A stretch of 64,000 nt of DNA from Spirosoma aerolatum (GCF_002056795.1 NZ_CP020104.1:6457501-6521500), one strand, 5' to 3'. Shown: positions 35,625 to 46,289, numbered from the stretch's first letter. Numbers and translations: made by a program. Notes: generated from the sequence alone by a model not told the origin.

Positions 35625-35853
35625 GGACTAAAGATCTAGTACTTAGAGTATGATGAGCCAAAATAGTTTAATACCGATAACTCCTGACCAAGAACGCTTA
35701 AGGCTATATTTTCTAATTATAATCCAATTAAAACTCAACTACAACATACATACGTAGACAAGCCATTTCAAGTTTCAGATCAATCGGGACTACAATTGAC
35801 CCGTTGGTCAACTTAAATCAACGATCAGTTCCATTAACCTACCAATTAACCAA

Positions 35854-36375
35854 CTAAGTAGTCAACTGTTTTTGAAGCCAGTAATCCCGCTGACGCTCGG
35901 AGCCAAACTGAAAATAATGGAAGCCCAGCCGCTCGAAGCCCATTTTCTGGTAGAACGCTATAGCCCGTACGTTACGCTCCCATACCCCCAGCCAGACGGA
36001 TGTATACCCCTGAATACGCGCCCAGTCGAGACAATGCTGCATGAGTATACGTCCCTGGCCTTGCCCAAGTTGCGTTTGTAACAGATAAATACGCTGAATT
36101 TCGATGGCGTTCCGATCCATCATTCGGCGAGGAGGGCGGCCACGGCGGAGTTTAGCGTACCCGACGGGTTGTCCATCAGGTGTTTCCATTACAAAGAAAA
36201 ACGACTTAGGATCAGCTAACTCAGCTTCTATAATCGGCAATGAAAAGGCCGACTGGATATATTCCTCAACCAGTTCGGCAGCGTTGTATGGCGGTCCAAA
36301 CGTATCACGCATAGTCACCGCCGACATATCAGTAAGCAGGGCCGCATCGGCCAGCGTAGCAGGGCGAATTGTCAA
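35854..36375 (-). CDS. GNAT-family N-acetyltransferase
   Basis: The 173-residue protein has the GNAT fold: N-terminal MTIRPATLADAALL, the beta-strand PVGYAKLRRG, the acetyl-CoA motif QLGQGQGRILMQHCLDWARI (Q/R-x2-G-x-G/A), and GVWERNVRAIAFYQKMGFERLG. The acceptor is unknown. It is a single gene, divergent from maf. Confidence 0.92.
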   Translation of the reverse strand: MTIRPATLADAALLTDMSAVTMRDTFGPPYNAAELVEEYIQSAFSLPIIEAELADPKSFFFVMETPDGQPVGYAKLRRGRPPRRMMDRNAIEIQRIYLLQTQLGQGQGRILMQHCLDWARIQGYTSVWLGVWERNVRAIAFYQKMGFERLGFHYFQFGSERQRDYWLQKQLTT

Positions 36376-36460
36376 AGGAATTACGATTAATAGTATACGA
36401 TGTGCGATTATAGCCCGAAATTCGCTTTATTGTTCATCATTCATTGTTTGACCGTTGCAA

Positions 36461-37051
36461 ATGCAATTAGTTTATCCCCTTGTACTGGCATCCGGTTCAC
36501 CCCGACGGAAGCAACTCATGACCGATGCTGGTTTCTCATTTACCATCGAAACCCGACCAACCGACGAATTTTTTCCGGCAACTATGCCCGTCGATGAGGT
36601 AGCTGAATATCTGGCCCGTGAGAAAGCTACTCAATTCCAGGCTGATTTAGGCAATCGAATCATTCTGTGTGCCGATACGGTCGTTATTCTGGATGATCAG
36701 ATTCTGAACAAACCCCAGGATGAAGCGGATGCACAGCGGATGCTACGTAGCCTGGCTGGGCGCACCCACCGCGTTCGGACAGGCGTTGCGATTCTATCGC
36801 CCGACGGGCTGACGTCATTTACAGACGAAACCATTGTGCAGTTTGCCAACTTATCCGACGACGAAATCGTGTATTACATCCGGACCTGCCACCCTTTCGA
36901 TAAAGCTGGTTCTTACGGCGCTCAGGATTTTATCGGACTGGTTGGTATTGAGCGGCTGGAAGGCTCTTTTTATACCGTAATGGGATTGCCTACGCACCGC
37001 GTTTATCAGGCATTGAAACGATTTTTAAAGAGTGAAAGGGCGAAAGAGTGA
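36461..37051 (+). CDS. maf: Maf-family nucleoside triphosphate pyrophosphatase
   Basis: Maf proteins hydrolyse dTTP/UTP or modified nucleotides to the monophosphate. The product has the N-terminal LASGSPRRKQL motif, the ADTVV catalytic block and FDKAGSYGAQ with the base-recognition region. An in-frame TTG at 36455 precedes the ATG at 36461, and the ATG is preferred. The last codons (KSERAKE) are encoded by the left arm of a family A repeat, so the natural C-terminus has probably been changed by that insertion. Confidence 0.93.
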   Translation: MQLVYPLVLASGSPRRKQLMTDAGFSFTIETRPTDEFFPATMPVDEVAEYLAREKATQFQADLGNRIILCADTVVILDDQILNKPQDEADAQRMLRSLAGRTHRVRTGVAILSPDGLTSFTDETIVQFANLSDDEIVYYIRTCHPFDKAGSYGAQDFIGLVGIERLEGSFYTVMGLPTHRVYQALKRFLKSERAKE

Positions 37052-37114
37052 AAGAGCGAACAGTAGCTTGCGTCAGTATTTCGCTCTTTCACTCTTCCGC
37101 TTCGATTCACTCTT
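37027..37114. repeat. GAGYGAAA inverted repeat overlapping maf (family A)
   Basis: The left part is four tandem octamers of the AGAGYGAA type. Arms at 37034-37050 and 37080-37096 pair perfectly over 17 bp around a 29-bp centre. The repeat starts inside the maf coding region and ends just before the GH13 start at 37116. Confidence 0.85.
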
Positions 37115-37115
37115 T

Positions 37116-38615
37116 ATGCATCTCCCTATTGGCCATACTGGCGTTCATTATGAAATTTTCGTCCGGTCGTTTGCTGACTCTAACAGCGACGGCATTGGCG
37201 ATCTTAATGGCCTTACGGCCAACCTTGATTATCTGAAAGATCTGGGCATTTCGGCCATCTGGCTCATGCCCATTAGTCCATCGCCCAGTTACCACAAATA
37301 CGACGTTACGGACTATTATGGCATCGATCCGGAATATGGTACGCTGGATGATTTCAAACGACTGATTCAGGAAGCCCATCAGCGGGGTATTGCGATCATT
37401 ATCGACCTGGTTTTACATCATACCAGCATACAGCATCCGTGGTTTCGGGAGGCAGCAAAAGGCCCTCACAACCCGTACTGGAATTTCTACAAATGGCTTC
37501 GCCCCGAAGAGATTAAAGCGCGTAATCTGGCCACGCGCGATATTACGGCCGATTCCGACGAGCGGAACCCCTGGCATTCGGTAGCAGGGGCCAGATACCC
37601 CGAGAAATACTATGGAATGTTCTGGCAGGGAATGCCCGACCTGAATTTCGATCACCAACCCGTGCGCAACGAAGTTTTTAACATTGTGCGTTACTGGCTC
37701 AATGATATCGGTGTAGATGGCTTTCGGCTCGATGCAGCCCGACACCTCTATCGCGATTACGAGGAAACAAAAAACCACGATTTCTGGGAGGAGTTTGGCC
37801 GGAAGGTCGAAGCAGCCAAGCCGGGTGCTTACACTGTAGGCGAAGTCTGGACGCGGCCCGAACGCATTGCCCCGTATTATCGGGGTCTGAAAGCCAATTT
37901 CAATTTCGATCTTCGGCTGATGATTGAAGAAATTGTTCGCCAGGAAGACGATACTGAGGATATGATTCAGTTTCTGGCCTATGTTCATGCCGCTTTCGGC
38001 CATGTAAACCCACAGTTTATCGATGCCCTCATCTTGTCGAACCACGATCAGAACCGGATCGGCAGTTTGCTGAAGGGTAACCTGAACCATCTGAAAGTGG
38101 CGGCCAGTCTGCTGCTAACCTTGCCGGGTCTGCCCTATCTGTATTATGGCGAGGAAATTGGCATGCGGGGCGTAAAGCCCGACGAAAATATCCGGGAACC
38201 GTTCCTTTGGGATACGCGTGATCGAGATAAGCAGCGCACCTACTGGCGACGCGGGCGCTACAGCACCAGCCGAAGCATTCGTCCTCTGGCCCAGCAGAGA
38301 ATCGACCCAGACTCGTTGTTCGCCCATTACAAACGACTGATTCAGTACCGAAACAGTCATTCGGTGCTGAATAACAACCTGAGCCGGTTAAAGCAATCGG
38401 GCATTCGCCAGAAAGGTACGGTTGCCTTTATCCGCTATCTGGAAAATGGGCCACGTGTTCTGGTGATTCATAACCTAACCAAAGACCCCATTAACGTTGT
38501 GCTATCGCCCGATGAGTACTGGTGCCATCAGATCGTTTTCGACACCGTACCGGGTAGTCAGCTCAGCAAAGATCGGGTTCAGATACCGGCCTACGGATGC
38601 GTTGTACTGGAATAA
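37116..38615 (+). CDS. GH13 alpha-amylase/trehalose synthase-like glucosidase
   Basis: This 499-residue enzyme has the GH13 (beta/alpha)8 barrel. Region I is DLVLHH (97-102), the nucleophile is D206 in DGFRLDAARH, the acid/base is E243 in TVGEVW, and the third acid is D311 in LSNHDQNR. The N-terminal YEIFVRSFADSNSDGIGDL is typical of oligo-1,6-glucosidase, sucrose-hydrolase and trehalose-synthase-like members. No signal peptide is seen, so it should act in the cytoplasm. The frame is open from 37032, but those codons come from the family A repeat and the ATG at 37116 fits the family. Confidence 0.92.
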   Translation: MHLPIGHTGVHYEIFVRSFADSNSDGIGDLNGLTANLDYLKDLGISAIWLMPISPSPSYHKYDVTDYYGIDPEYGTLDDFKRLIQEAHQRGIAIIIDLVLHHTSIQHPWFREAAKGPHNPYWNFYKWLRPEEIKARNLATRDITADSDERNPWHSVAGARYPEKYYGMFWQGMPDLNFDHQPVRNEVFNIVRYWLNDIGVDGFRLDAARHLYRDYEETKNHDFWEEFGRKVEAAKPGAYTVGEVWTRPERIAPYYRGLKANFNFDLRLMIEEIVRQEDDTEDMIQFLAYVHAAFGHVNPQFIDALILSNHDQNRIGSLLKGNLNHLKVAASLLLTLPGLPYLYYGEEIGMRGVKPDENIREPFLWDTRDRDKQRTYWRRGRYSTSRSIRPLAQQRIDPDSLFAHYKRLIQYRNSHSVLNNNLSRLKQSGIRQKGTVAFIRYLENGPRVLVIHNLTKDPINVVLSPDEYWCHQIVFDTVPGSQLSKDRVQIPAYGCVVLE

Positions 38616-38701
38616 AGATGATTGCTCTTGTTAACCTAGTTGTACCAATACCATTACTAATTTATCTGGCCAGCCTAGTCAGGTACGCTTAAAAAGTATT
38701 T

Positions 38702-39634
38702 ATGAAATTCTATCTTTTTTTTCCACTGCTTTTACTGGCAACATCGCTGTTCGGGCAGGAACCATCGGCAACACAAATTGATCAACACATCCGCTACCTG
38801 GCATCCGACAAGATGCAGGGACGCGGCACAGGTAGTCCCGAAAATGCAAAAGCCGCTCGCTACGTTGAAAAACTGTTCAAAAAATATAAGCTTACCCCCT
38901 TAGGGTCCGACGGATATTACCAGCCCTTTACGGCCAAAGTCAGGCGAGTCATTGTGCCGGATAGCCTTCGGGAAGCCCGAAACGTACTTGGTTTTCTGGA
39001 CAACAGCGCACTGTATACCATTGTGATTGGCGCTCACTACGACCACCTGGGTTTGGGCAGACAGGGCAGCTCGAAGGATTCGATACCGGAGGGCAAAATT
39101 CATAATGGAGCAGACGACAATGCATCGGGCGTAGCCGGACTGCTGGAAATGGCCCGTTACTTCAGCCAAAACCAGGTAAAAGAACCGTATAATTTTCTGT
39201 TTATCGCCTTTGGTGCAGAAGAGCTGGGGTTGCAGGGATCACGCTATTTCCTGAACAATCCGACGCTACCGCTCGAAAAGATGAATTGTATGATTTGCAT
39301 GGACATGATTGGTCGCTACAATCCCGAACGGGGCGTGGGTATTGGCGGGTATGGCACCAGCGATGCCTGGCCCACTGTGTTTAAAGGCGTTGAGAGCAGC
39401 ATTAAATTCTTTACGGATCGAGCCGGAAATGGAGGTTCCGACAATGCGGCTTTTTACGCCAAACAGATTCCGGTACTGTTTTTTCATACGGGCGGTCACC
39501 CCGATTACCATAAATCCACCGACGATTCGGACAAAATTGACATAAACGCTGAAGAAGCCATTCTACGACTGGAAATCAGGCTCCTGGAAAATGCCATGCA
39601 GCTACCTAAAATGACATTTACCCCTGTCAAGTAA
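38702..39634 (+). CDS. M28-family zinc metallopeptidase, exported
   Basis: The 310-residue protein has a signal peptide (ATSLFGQ) and an M28 aminopeptidase core with two-zinc ligands in GAHYDHLG, NGADDNASGVAG, GAEELGLQGS, MIGR and a final HTGGHPDYH. M28 peptidases remove N-terminal residues from peptides outside the cytoplasm. The neighbouring sulfatase follows 79 bp later on the same strand, with a short hairpin-forming GC-rich stretch (about 39691-39705) between them. Confidence 0.92.
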   Translation: MKFYLFFPLLLLATSLFGQEPSATQIDQHIRYLASDKMQGRGTGSPENAKAARYVEKLFKKYKLTPLGSDGYYQPFTAKVRRVIVPDSLREARNVLGFLDNSALYTIVIGAHYDHLGLGRQGSSKDSIPEGKIHNGADDNASGVAGLLEMARYFSQNQVKEPYNFLFIAFGAEELGLQGSRYFLNNPTLPLEKMNCMICMDMIGRYNPERGVGIGGYGTSDAWPTVFKGVESSIKFFTDRAGNGGSDNAAFYAKQIPVLFFHTGGHPDYHKSTDDSDKIDINAEEAILRLEIRLLENAMQLPKMTFTPVK

Positions 39635-39713
39635 GGCGGGTGGGAATAACTCGCCATTTAGCTATAAACTGTGTGGGTTTCCACCGCAACGGCGGACGTT
39701 CCGCCCCACCGTT

Positions 39714-41138
<1,425 letters not shown>

Positions 41139-41214
41139 CGCATATAGCCAGGCGGATTCGTCCCATTTTTTGGATTGTTCATCCCATTTCGCCCACACGC
41201 CTGTCGGTTCCACC

Positions 41215-41222
41215 TAGTTTTG
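41215..41222 (+). promoter_or_regulatory. -7 box upstream of the LytS-type kinase
   Basis: TAGTTTTG matches TAnnTTTG and lies 16 bp before the ATG at 41239. It implies a promoter for the kinase, small secreted protein and regulator set. Confidence 0.4.
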
Positions 41223-41238
41223 GCTCAAACTTAATTCT

Positions 41239-42780
41239 ATGTGGAACCTTACTTTCCTTCGCCGTTTTGAACCACTATTCCTGATTGTCATAGCGGTTAT
41301 TTACGTTGTCCGACGACTTTTCCAGGAGGTTCACCGACTCGATGGCATGATCGAGCAGGTGCAAAAGCTTCGTATACCCGCTTCGACAATCTGGCATGAC
41401 GTGAGCGACTACAATTACATTCTAAATAATAACATCCCACTGGTTTCGGGTATATGCTTTTTTCTGGCAGGCTGGTATAGTTTTCATCAGCGGGCCTATC
41501 CTCAACTAAGTTTATCCCTTCAGGATCAAAAGGGATGGATATATCTCTTGCAAACGGCCTTACTACTGTTTGCCAGCGCGTTCAGCTATCATTATCTTAA
41601 GCAGTACGTCCGTTTTCGACATGATACCCTGCAGCAGATCATCGGGCTGAAAGTTTATTCTCTATACCGAAAGCGTACGGTTCTGGCCGATACCATTGGA
41701 CTCGGGATTGTTCTGCTAGCCTACGAATTGGTTTTTCAGTTCTATTCATTCCTGAACCAGAAAATAGAGCAGGAAACGCAGCGCTATTTACGACCACTTA
41801 GTTACGTATTCCTGGGCGGAGTTGGTCTGTTTCTGCTTAGTTTCGCATTGGATGGTAACCTCCCTCCTACATTATGGCAATTCCATCTACAGAATACGCT
41901 CACCCTACTGACCTTATTTATCCAGGTCTATTTCCTGCATATTTATTGTTTCAGATACATTCTTCCCAATCTTCGCACCCCTTCGCCCGCCTTCCCTTAC
42001 CATCTGCTTATTTATGTCCTGCTTGGTCTGGCAGGGCCACTACTCGTCTGGTTTGCTTCGGCCTCATTCCATTACTTTGGCAATATTGTTCTGTTTCTGC
42101 TGGTCAGTTACGTGGGTTCTTTTTCCATAGCCTATCTGCGAGAAACATTTTCGACTGAAAAAACCGTACTACAAACGCAGGTATCCTCGAAAGCTGCCGA
42201 ACTGGCCAGCCTTCGGGCCCAGATCAATCCGCATTTTCTGTTCAATGCCCTCAACAGTCTGTATGCTACTGCATTGAAAGAAAATAGCGAAAAAACAGCC
42301 GATGGTATTCAGAAGCTGGGTGATATGATGCGGTTTATGCTCCAGGAAAATAATCGTGAACGGATTCCCCTAAGCAAAGAAATTGCCTATCTGCAAGATT
42401 ATATTCAGTTGCAGCGGATGCGTCTGGATGAATCGCACAACATCGAAATTCGGGTGACGATTCAGGAGCCTGAACGCGAGATCTATCTGGCGCCTATGAT
42501 GCTGGTTCCGTTCGTCGAAAATGCCTTTAAACATGGCATCAGCCTTCGCCATCCGTCGTGGATTTACATTACCCTCACCCTCGACGCTACCCATCTGTAT
42601 TTCAAAGTTCATAACTCCCTGCATCCAAAACACGCGAATGATCCCGAAGATGAACAGTCGGGATTGGGACTCGACAATGTTCGGAAACGGCTGGAGTTGA
42701 TTTATCCCGGTCGGCACCAGCTTACCATTCAGCAGTCGGAACAGGACTATTTTGTAGGGCTCACGCTGGTTTTCTGGTAG
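41239..42780 (+). CDS. LytS-type sensor histidine kinase
   Basis: The 513-residue protein has seven or eight predicted membrane helices in residues 10-300, a short coiled-coil-like linker and a His_kinase (LytS/YehU) domain. The phospho-acceptor is H332 in QINPHFLFNALNSL, the N box is FVENAFKHGI and the G box is GLGLDNVRKRL. It is expected to phosphorylate the LytTR regulator encoded two genes downstream. The membrane sensor region does not match a known 7TM module by eye. Confidence 0.93.
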   Translation: MWNLTFLRRFEPLFLIVIAVIYVVRRLFQEVHRLDGMIEQVQKLRIPASTIWHDVSDYNYILNNNIPLVSGICFFLAGWYSFHQRAYPQLSLSLQDQKGWIYLLQTALLLFASAFSYHYLKQYVRFRHDTLQQIIGLKVYSLYRKRTVLADTIGLGIVLLAYELVFQFYSFLNQKIEQETQRYLRPLSYVFLGGVGLFLLSFALDGNLPPTLWQFHLQNTLTLLTLFIQVYFLHIYCFRYILPNLRTPSPAFPYHLLIYVLLGLAGPLLVWFASASFHYFGNIVLFLLVSYVGSFSIAYLRETFSTEKTVLQTQVSSKAAELASLRAQINPHFLFNALNSLYATALKENSEKTADGIQKLGDMMRFMLQENNRERIPLSKEIAYLQDYIQLQRMRLDESHNIEIRVTIQEPEREIYLAPMMLVPFVENAFKHGISLRHPSWIYITLTLDATHLYFKVHNSLHPKHANDPEDEQSGLGLDNVRKRLELIYPGRHQLTIQQSEQDYFVGLTLVFW

Positions 42781-42844
42781 CCTCTTCACATCAACTTCCC
42801 AAGAATGAATCATTTATTCTGGTACCATTAAATCTCCGATCATC

Positions 42845-43357
42845 ATGCGACAACTCGCGGTTGCCCTACTTTTGATGTTACTGGTTGCCAAAGTCGTAAT
42901 CGGCCAAACGCCCTCACCAGCCGTTGAGCAAAAATCCCCTGAGGGCGAAACCCGTTTAATACCACTTTTCCCGACAGCCGTTTACTTAGGCCCTGGGCGT
43001 ACCCACATCGGGTATACAAGTCGTACTTACAGCTATGCTAAAACGGACCAGGGTGTCGTAAGTATACCCAGCACAAATCAGAACATGAGTATACTTATCG
43101 ACCAAACAGGCAACCTCTTCCATACGTACAATTGGACTGGTTTTAAGCCGATTGCAAAAAAACTGATTTATATAGCCTCTAAAAAACTAGCCGCTTTAGT
43201 TAGAAAATGCATACTTCGCAACCGTCCGGACTACCTTCGGCAACTCATGAGCAAAGGCAATATCGTTAGGAGAAAACTGTTTGGGAACCAAATCAGGTAT
43301 GTGCTCTGTCATGAATCGAATGTTACTTTGTTCGTGAAAGCAAATCTGGCCTTATGA
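42845..43357 (+). CDS. Small secreted protein between kinase and response regulator
   Basis: The first 110 residues start with a signal peptide (MLLVAKVVIGQ) and read like a genuine small exported protein (PTAVYLGPGRTHIGYTSRTY). From about residue 115 the sequence turns very basic and less protein-like (KKLIYIASKK, RKCILRNR). The opposite strand over 43196-43345 reads better there. The stop overlaps the regulator start by four bases (ATGA), which supports joint translation. The second half may be recombined or read in a wrong frame. Function is unknown; it might be a signal partner for the kinase. Confidence 0.5.
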   Translation: MRQLAVALLLMLLVAKVVIGQTPSPAVEQKSPEGETRLIPLFPTAVYLGPGRTHIGYTSRTYSYAKTDQGVVSIPSTNQNMSILIDQTGNLFHTYNWTGFKPIAKKLIYIASKKLAALVRKCILRNRPDYLRQLMSKGNIVRRKLFGNQIRYVLCHESNVTLFVKANLAL

Positions 43358-44049
43358 CGTTAACCGCAATCGCTATCGACGACGAACCACAGGCGCTGGA
43401 AGTGATCCGGCTACATGCCGCCCGGATAAGTTTTTTGGACCTGAAAGCCACGTTTACCGACGCGTTCGAAGCTATTACCTGGCTACAGACCTATAAAGTG
43501 GACTTGCTCTTTCTGGACATTAAAATGCCCGACATTTCCGGTATTGATGTGGTCAAGTGCCTGTCTAGAGTACCAATGATTATCTTCACAACCGCCTATT
43601 CGAGCTATGCCGTTGAAGGCTTCAATCTGGACGCAGTCGACTATCTGTTAAAACCGTTTCCACTGACACGGTTTTTGAAAGCCTGCAATAAGGCGCTGGA
43701 GCATAAAACCGCACGCATCGGCATAGAACCGGCATTTCTGTTCATCAAAACAGGGTATGACGAAGAAAAGGTTATGCTGGAGGATATTTTATACATTGAA
43801 GCCGATGGAAACTACCTGACGTTTGTACTTAAAACCCGAAAGCTCCTGAGCCGACAAACCATGACCGAGCTTCAGCAACTTTTGCCTGCGGATCAATTTG
43901 TCCGGGTTCATCGTTCTTATCTGATTGCCATTCATAAAATTGATAAAATCGGTCGCCAGGAGCTTACGATAGCAGGCAAACAAATTCCTATCGGGGCTTC
44001 CTATGAAGAGGCTGTAGCGGGCATACGCGCCAGGATTACCCAGCAGTGA
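43354..44049 (+). CDS. LytTR-family response regulator
   Basis: The 231-residue protein has a receiver domain with IAIDDEPQAL, phospho-acceptor D55 in LFLDIKMPD, the TTAYSSYAVEGF switch and LKPF. A C-terminal LytTR DNA-binding domain follows (DGNYLTFVL, MTELQQLLPADQFVRVHRSYLIAI). It pairs with the LytS-type kinase upstream. Targets are unknown. Its start overlaps the stop of the small secreted gene. Confidence 0.95.
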   Translation: MTLTAIAIDDEPQALEVIRLHAARISFLDLKATFTDAFEAITWLQTYKVDLLFLDIKMPDISGIDVVKCLSRVPMIIFTTAYSSYAVEGFNLDAVDYLLKPFPLTRFLKACNKALEHKTARIGIEPAFLFIKTGYDEEKVMLEDILYIEADGNYLTFVLKTRKLLSRQTMTELQQLLPADQFVRVHRSYLIAIHKIDKIGRQELTIAGKQIPIGASYEEAVAGIRARITQQ

Positions 44050-44152
44050 AATCCGTGCCCAAATAAATCTGGTAATCAACCGATTACTGAATTTCTTGCA
44101 GAGAAGTAGGCGGCAATGTGGCTAATACGATTCGGTTTACGGACATGAGCCT

Positions 44153-44160
44153 TATCTTTG
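44153..44160 (+). promoter_or_regulatory. -7 box of pyrB
   Basis: TATCTTTG fits the TAnnTTTG consensus and lies 25 bp before the pyrB ATG at 44186. Confidence 0.45.
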
Positions 44161-44185
44161 CCCGATTTTTACCCGTATCAATCGC

Positions 44186-45109
44186 ATGGCCCAATCGCTC
44201 AGCGTCCGCCATTTGGTGGGCATCAAAGACCTGACCGAGTCTGATATTCAGCTCATTCTGGAAACGGCCAGTCAGTTTAAGGAAGTCATCAATCGACCGA
44301 TCAAAAAAGTCCCGTCCCTGCGCGATGTGACGATTGCCAACGTTTTTTTCGAAAATTCGACCCGTACGCGACTCTCGTTTGAGCTGGCCGAAAAAAGACT
44401 CTCGGCCGATGTGGTCAATTTTTCGGCGTCGGGGAGTTCGGTCAAAAAAGGCGAAACTCTACTAGATACGGTCAATAACATTCTGGCCATGAAGGTCGAT
44501 ATGGTGGTGATGCGGCACAGCAGCCCCGGTGCTCCTCATTACCTGACCCGGCACATCAAAGCCAATGTCGTCAACGCGGGCGATGGCACCCACGAGCACC
44601 CTACGCAAGCCCTGCTCGACTCCTTTTCGATCCGCGAAAAACTGGGCGATGTAGCCGGAAAACGCATAGCGATCATTGGCGATATTACGCACTCCCGCGT
44701 AGCACTGTCCAACATTTTCTGTTTGCAAAAACAGGGCGCCGAGGTAATGGTTTGCGGCCCCAAAACACTGATTCCTAAATACATTGAAGCACTAGGCGTA
44801 AAAGTCGGGCATGATGTTCGGGCAGCACTGGCCTGGTGCGATGTAGCCAACGTACTACGCATTCAGTTAGAACGGCAGCAAATCAAATATTTTCCTTCAC
44901 TTCGGGAATACTCGCTGTTTTTCGGCATCTCCAAACAGATGCTCGACGACCTCGACCGACCTATCGTACTGATGCATCCCGGTCCCATCAACCGGGGCGT
45001 CGAACTTACTTCCGATGCCGCAGATTCGGCGCACAGCATCATTCTCGACCAGGTCGAAAACGGTGTAGCGGTTCGGATGGCAGTACTGTACCTGCTGGCG
45101 CAGTTGTAA
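44186..45109 (+). CDS. pyrB: Aspartate carbamoyltransferase catalytic chain
   Basis: PyrB condenses carbamoyl phosphate and aspartate, the committed step of pyrimidine synthesis. The 307-residue protein has the carbamoyl-phosphate site S58-TRTR in FFENSTRTRLSFELAEKRL, the HPTQALLD motif and the aspartate-site MHPGPINRGVE. No pyrI or pyrC is adjacent, so it is probably an unregulated class C-type or dihydroorotase-partnered trimer. A canonical -7 box lies upstream. Confidence 0.97.
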   Translation: MAQSLSVRHLVGIKDLTESDIQLILETASQFKEVINRPIKKVPSLRDVTIANVFFENSTRTRLSFELAEKRLSADVVNFSASGSSVKKGETLLDTVNNILAMKVDMVVMRHSSPGAPHYLTRHIKANVVNAGDGTHEHPTQALLDSFSIREKLGDVAGKRIAIIGDITHSRVALSNIFCLQKQGAEVMVCGPKTLIPKYIEALGVKVGHDVRAALAWCDVANVLRIQLERQQIKYFPSLREYSLFFGISKQMLDDLDRPIVLMHPGPINRGVELTSDAADSAHSIILDQVENGVAVRMAVLYLLAQL

Positions 45110-45139
45110 TTGGTTTATACAGTTACGTATAAAATGATT

Positions 45140-45377
45140 TTAACCAACTATTAAGTTAACCGGATACTGATTGAATTTCCCACCGTCTGAAACAACAGGC
45201 CATGAGCGGGCAATGGCTTGAGCAATAATCATTCGGTCAAATGGATCACCGTGGTGCATTGGCAATGTATAAAGTGTATGCAAATCACTCGGTTCGATAT
45301 CCAGGAATTGGAATCCTTGCTTCGGTAGCAGCGAACCTAAGTAATATGTGCGTATCAATCAATATGGGATTAGTCAC
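45140..45377 (-). pseudogene. VapC-type PIN toxin with an internal deletion
   Basis: A GTG at 45377 overlaps the antitoxin stop and starts TNPILIDTHILL, the usual VapC N-terminus with the first catalytic Asp. Near 45330-45342 the sequence jumps to another frame that reads GSLLPKQGFQFLDIEPSDLH and then HHGDPFDRMIIAQAI up to 45140. About 45 central residues, including the conserved Glu of the SVASLWE-type helix, are missing. The PIN active site is therefore incomplete and the gene is almost surely dead. Confidence 0.8.
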
Positions 45378-45583
45378 GGCATATAGTCAGTAAACTCGTT
45401 CAGTGGTTCGTTAAAATCATCACTAATTCGACCGATTATATATTTGGCGAAACCAAACTTACGCTCAACCAACGTTCGGGCAGAACCTGCTGGTTCATGC
45501 AACCGAATTATGTTAAGATCAGCCAAATCTTCTAGTAGCTTATAGGCCTTCTGGTTAAGAATTTCCACCATTATCGTTTCCAT
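45374..45583 (-). CDS. Antitoxin-like protein of the VapBC pair
   Basis: The 69-residue protein (METIMVEILNQKAYKLLEDL) looks like the DUF2281/AbrB-associated antitoxins that precede PIN toxins in Bacteroidota and Cyanobacteria. Its stop overlaps the toxin start (GTGA), the usual translational coupling. The toxin is broken, so this antitoxin may now be orphaned or protect against a homologous toxin elsewhere. Confidence 0.75.
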   Translation of the reverse strand: METIMVEILNQKAYKLLEDLADLNIIRLHEPAGSARTLVERKFGFAKYIIGRISDDFNEPLNEFTDYMP

Positions 45584-45836
45584 ACTTTTGTTGATCCGTT
45601 TCCAAAATATACAGTTGTCGACGTAGTTTTCTCCCTAATCAACCTAAATGATTCCCTTTCTGAACTAATTAAAAGCCAAACGCAGATGAATAGCTGGGCC
45701 CAAAAGTCATAAGCCATTCAGCATTAAATTTTGATTTAATTCACGGGCAGACGGGCTTTTCGAAAAAACGAAATAAGCCTTCTGAGGTTTAAGGGATTAC
45801 CCAATAATTCAGTCAACAACAAACCTCAGAAATGCT

Positions 45837-46229
45837 ATGAAAACGATTTGTGCTTCGCTCTTTTTTATGAGCCTATCGGCGACTATAGCGCCTATTTGTT
45901 CGGCCAGTCCGGGAATAGGCCAGCCTCGCAATAATCCGATCTATTCAAGTCGTAATTACAAGCAGGTGTATTCTTCCAAATGGCAGGATCAGTCAGCAAT
46001 TACGAGCACTACCTGGGCTCATTACAATACCAGAATAGCCGATTACAAACATTCAATAGCCGAACCCAATCTGGCCATTGGTAGCTTAGCTTCCAATGCA
46101 TCGACGAGTAGCCTCGTCAACCGAAATTATAAAACGCAGCATGAGACAACCTGGCAATTATCCCCTACAGCGGAGAACCATCCTGTGAGAAAACACCATA
46201 AACATCACCACAATACAGTAGGGAGTTAA
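45837..46229 (+). CDS. Small secreted hypothetical protein
   Basis: The 130-residue product has a signal peptide (ATIAPICSAS) and a polar mature part rich in Asn, Ser and Tyr with a histidine-rich tail (RKHHKHHHN). The tail could bind metal ions. No family was recognised. The 12-bp terminator hairpin at 46259-46289 with a T run supports it as an expressed gene. Confidence 0.6.
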   Translation: MKTICASLFFMSLSATIAPICSASPGIGQPRNNPIYSSRNYKQVYSSKWQDQSAITSTTWAHYNTRIADYKHSIAEPNLAIGSLASNASTSSLVNRNYKTQHETTWQLSPTAENHPVRKHHKHHHNTVGS

Positions 46230-46258
46230 TGGTTGGTCGTGCAATATGCAAATTCGGT

Positions 46259-46289
46259 AAGCAGCGTGGCTTTTGAGGCTACGCTGCTT
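46259..46289 (+). terminator. Terminator of the small secreted gene
   Basis: AAGCAGCGTGGC and GCTACGCTGCTT form a 12-bp stem with one mismatch followed by TGTTTT. Confidence 0.75.

Noticed and set aside
23287..37114. Possible CRISPR array from the repeated GAGYGAAA tracts
   Set aside because: Copies are kilobases apart, lack regular spacers and no cas gene is present.
42370..42813. Minus-strand ORF opposite the histidine-kinase catalytic domain
   Set aside because: The plus strand carries the N and G boxes; the antisense product has no family pattern.
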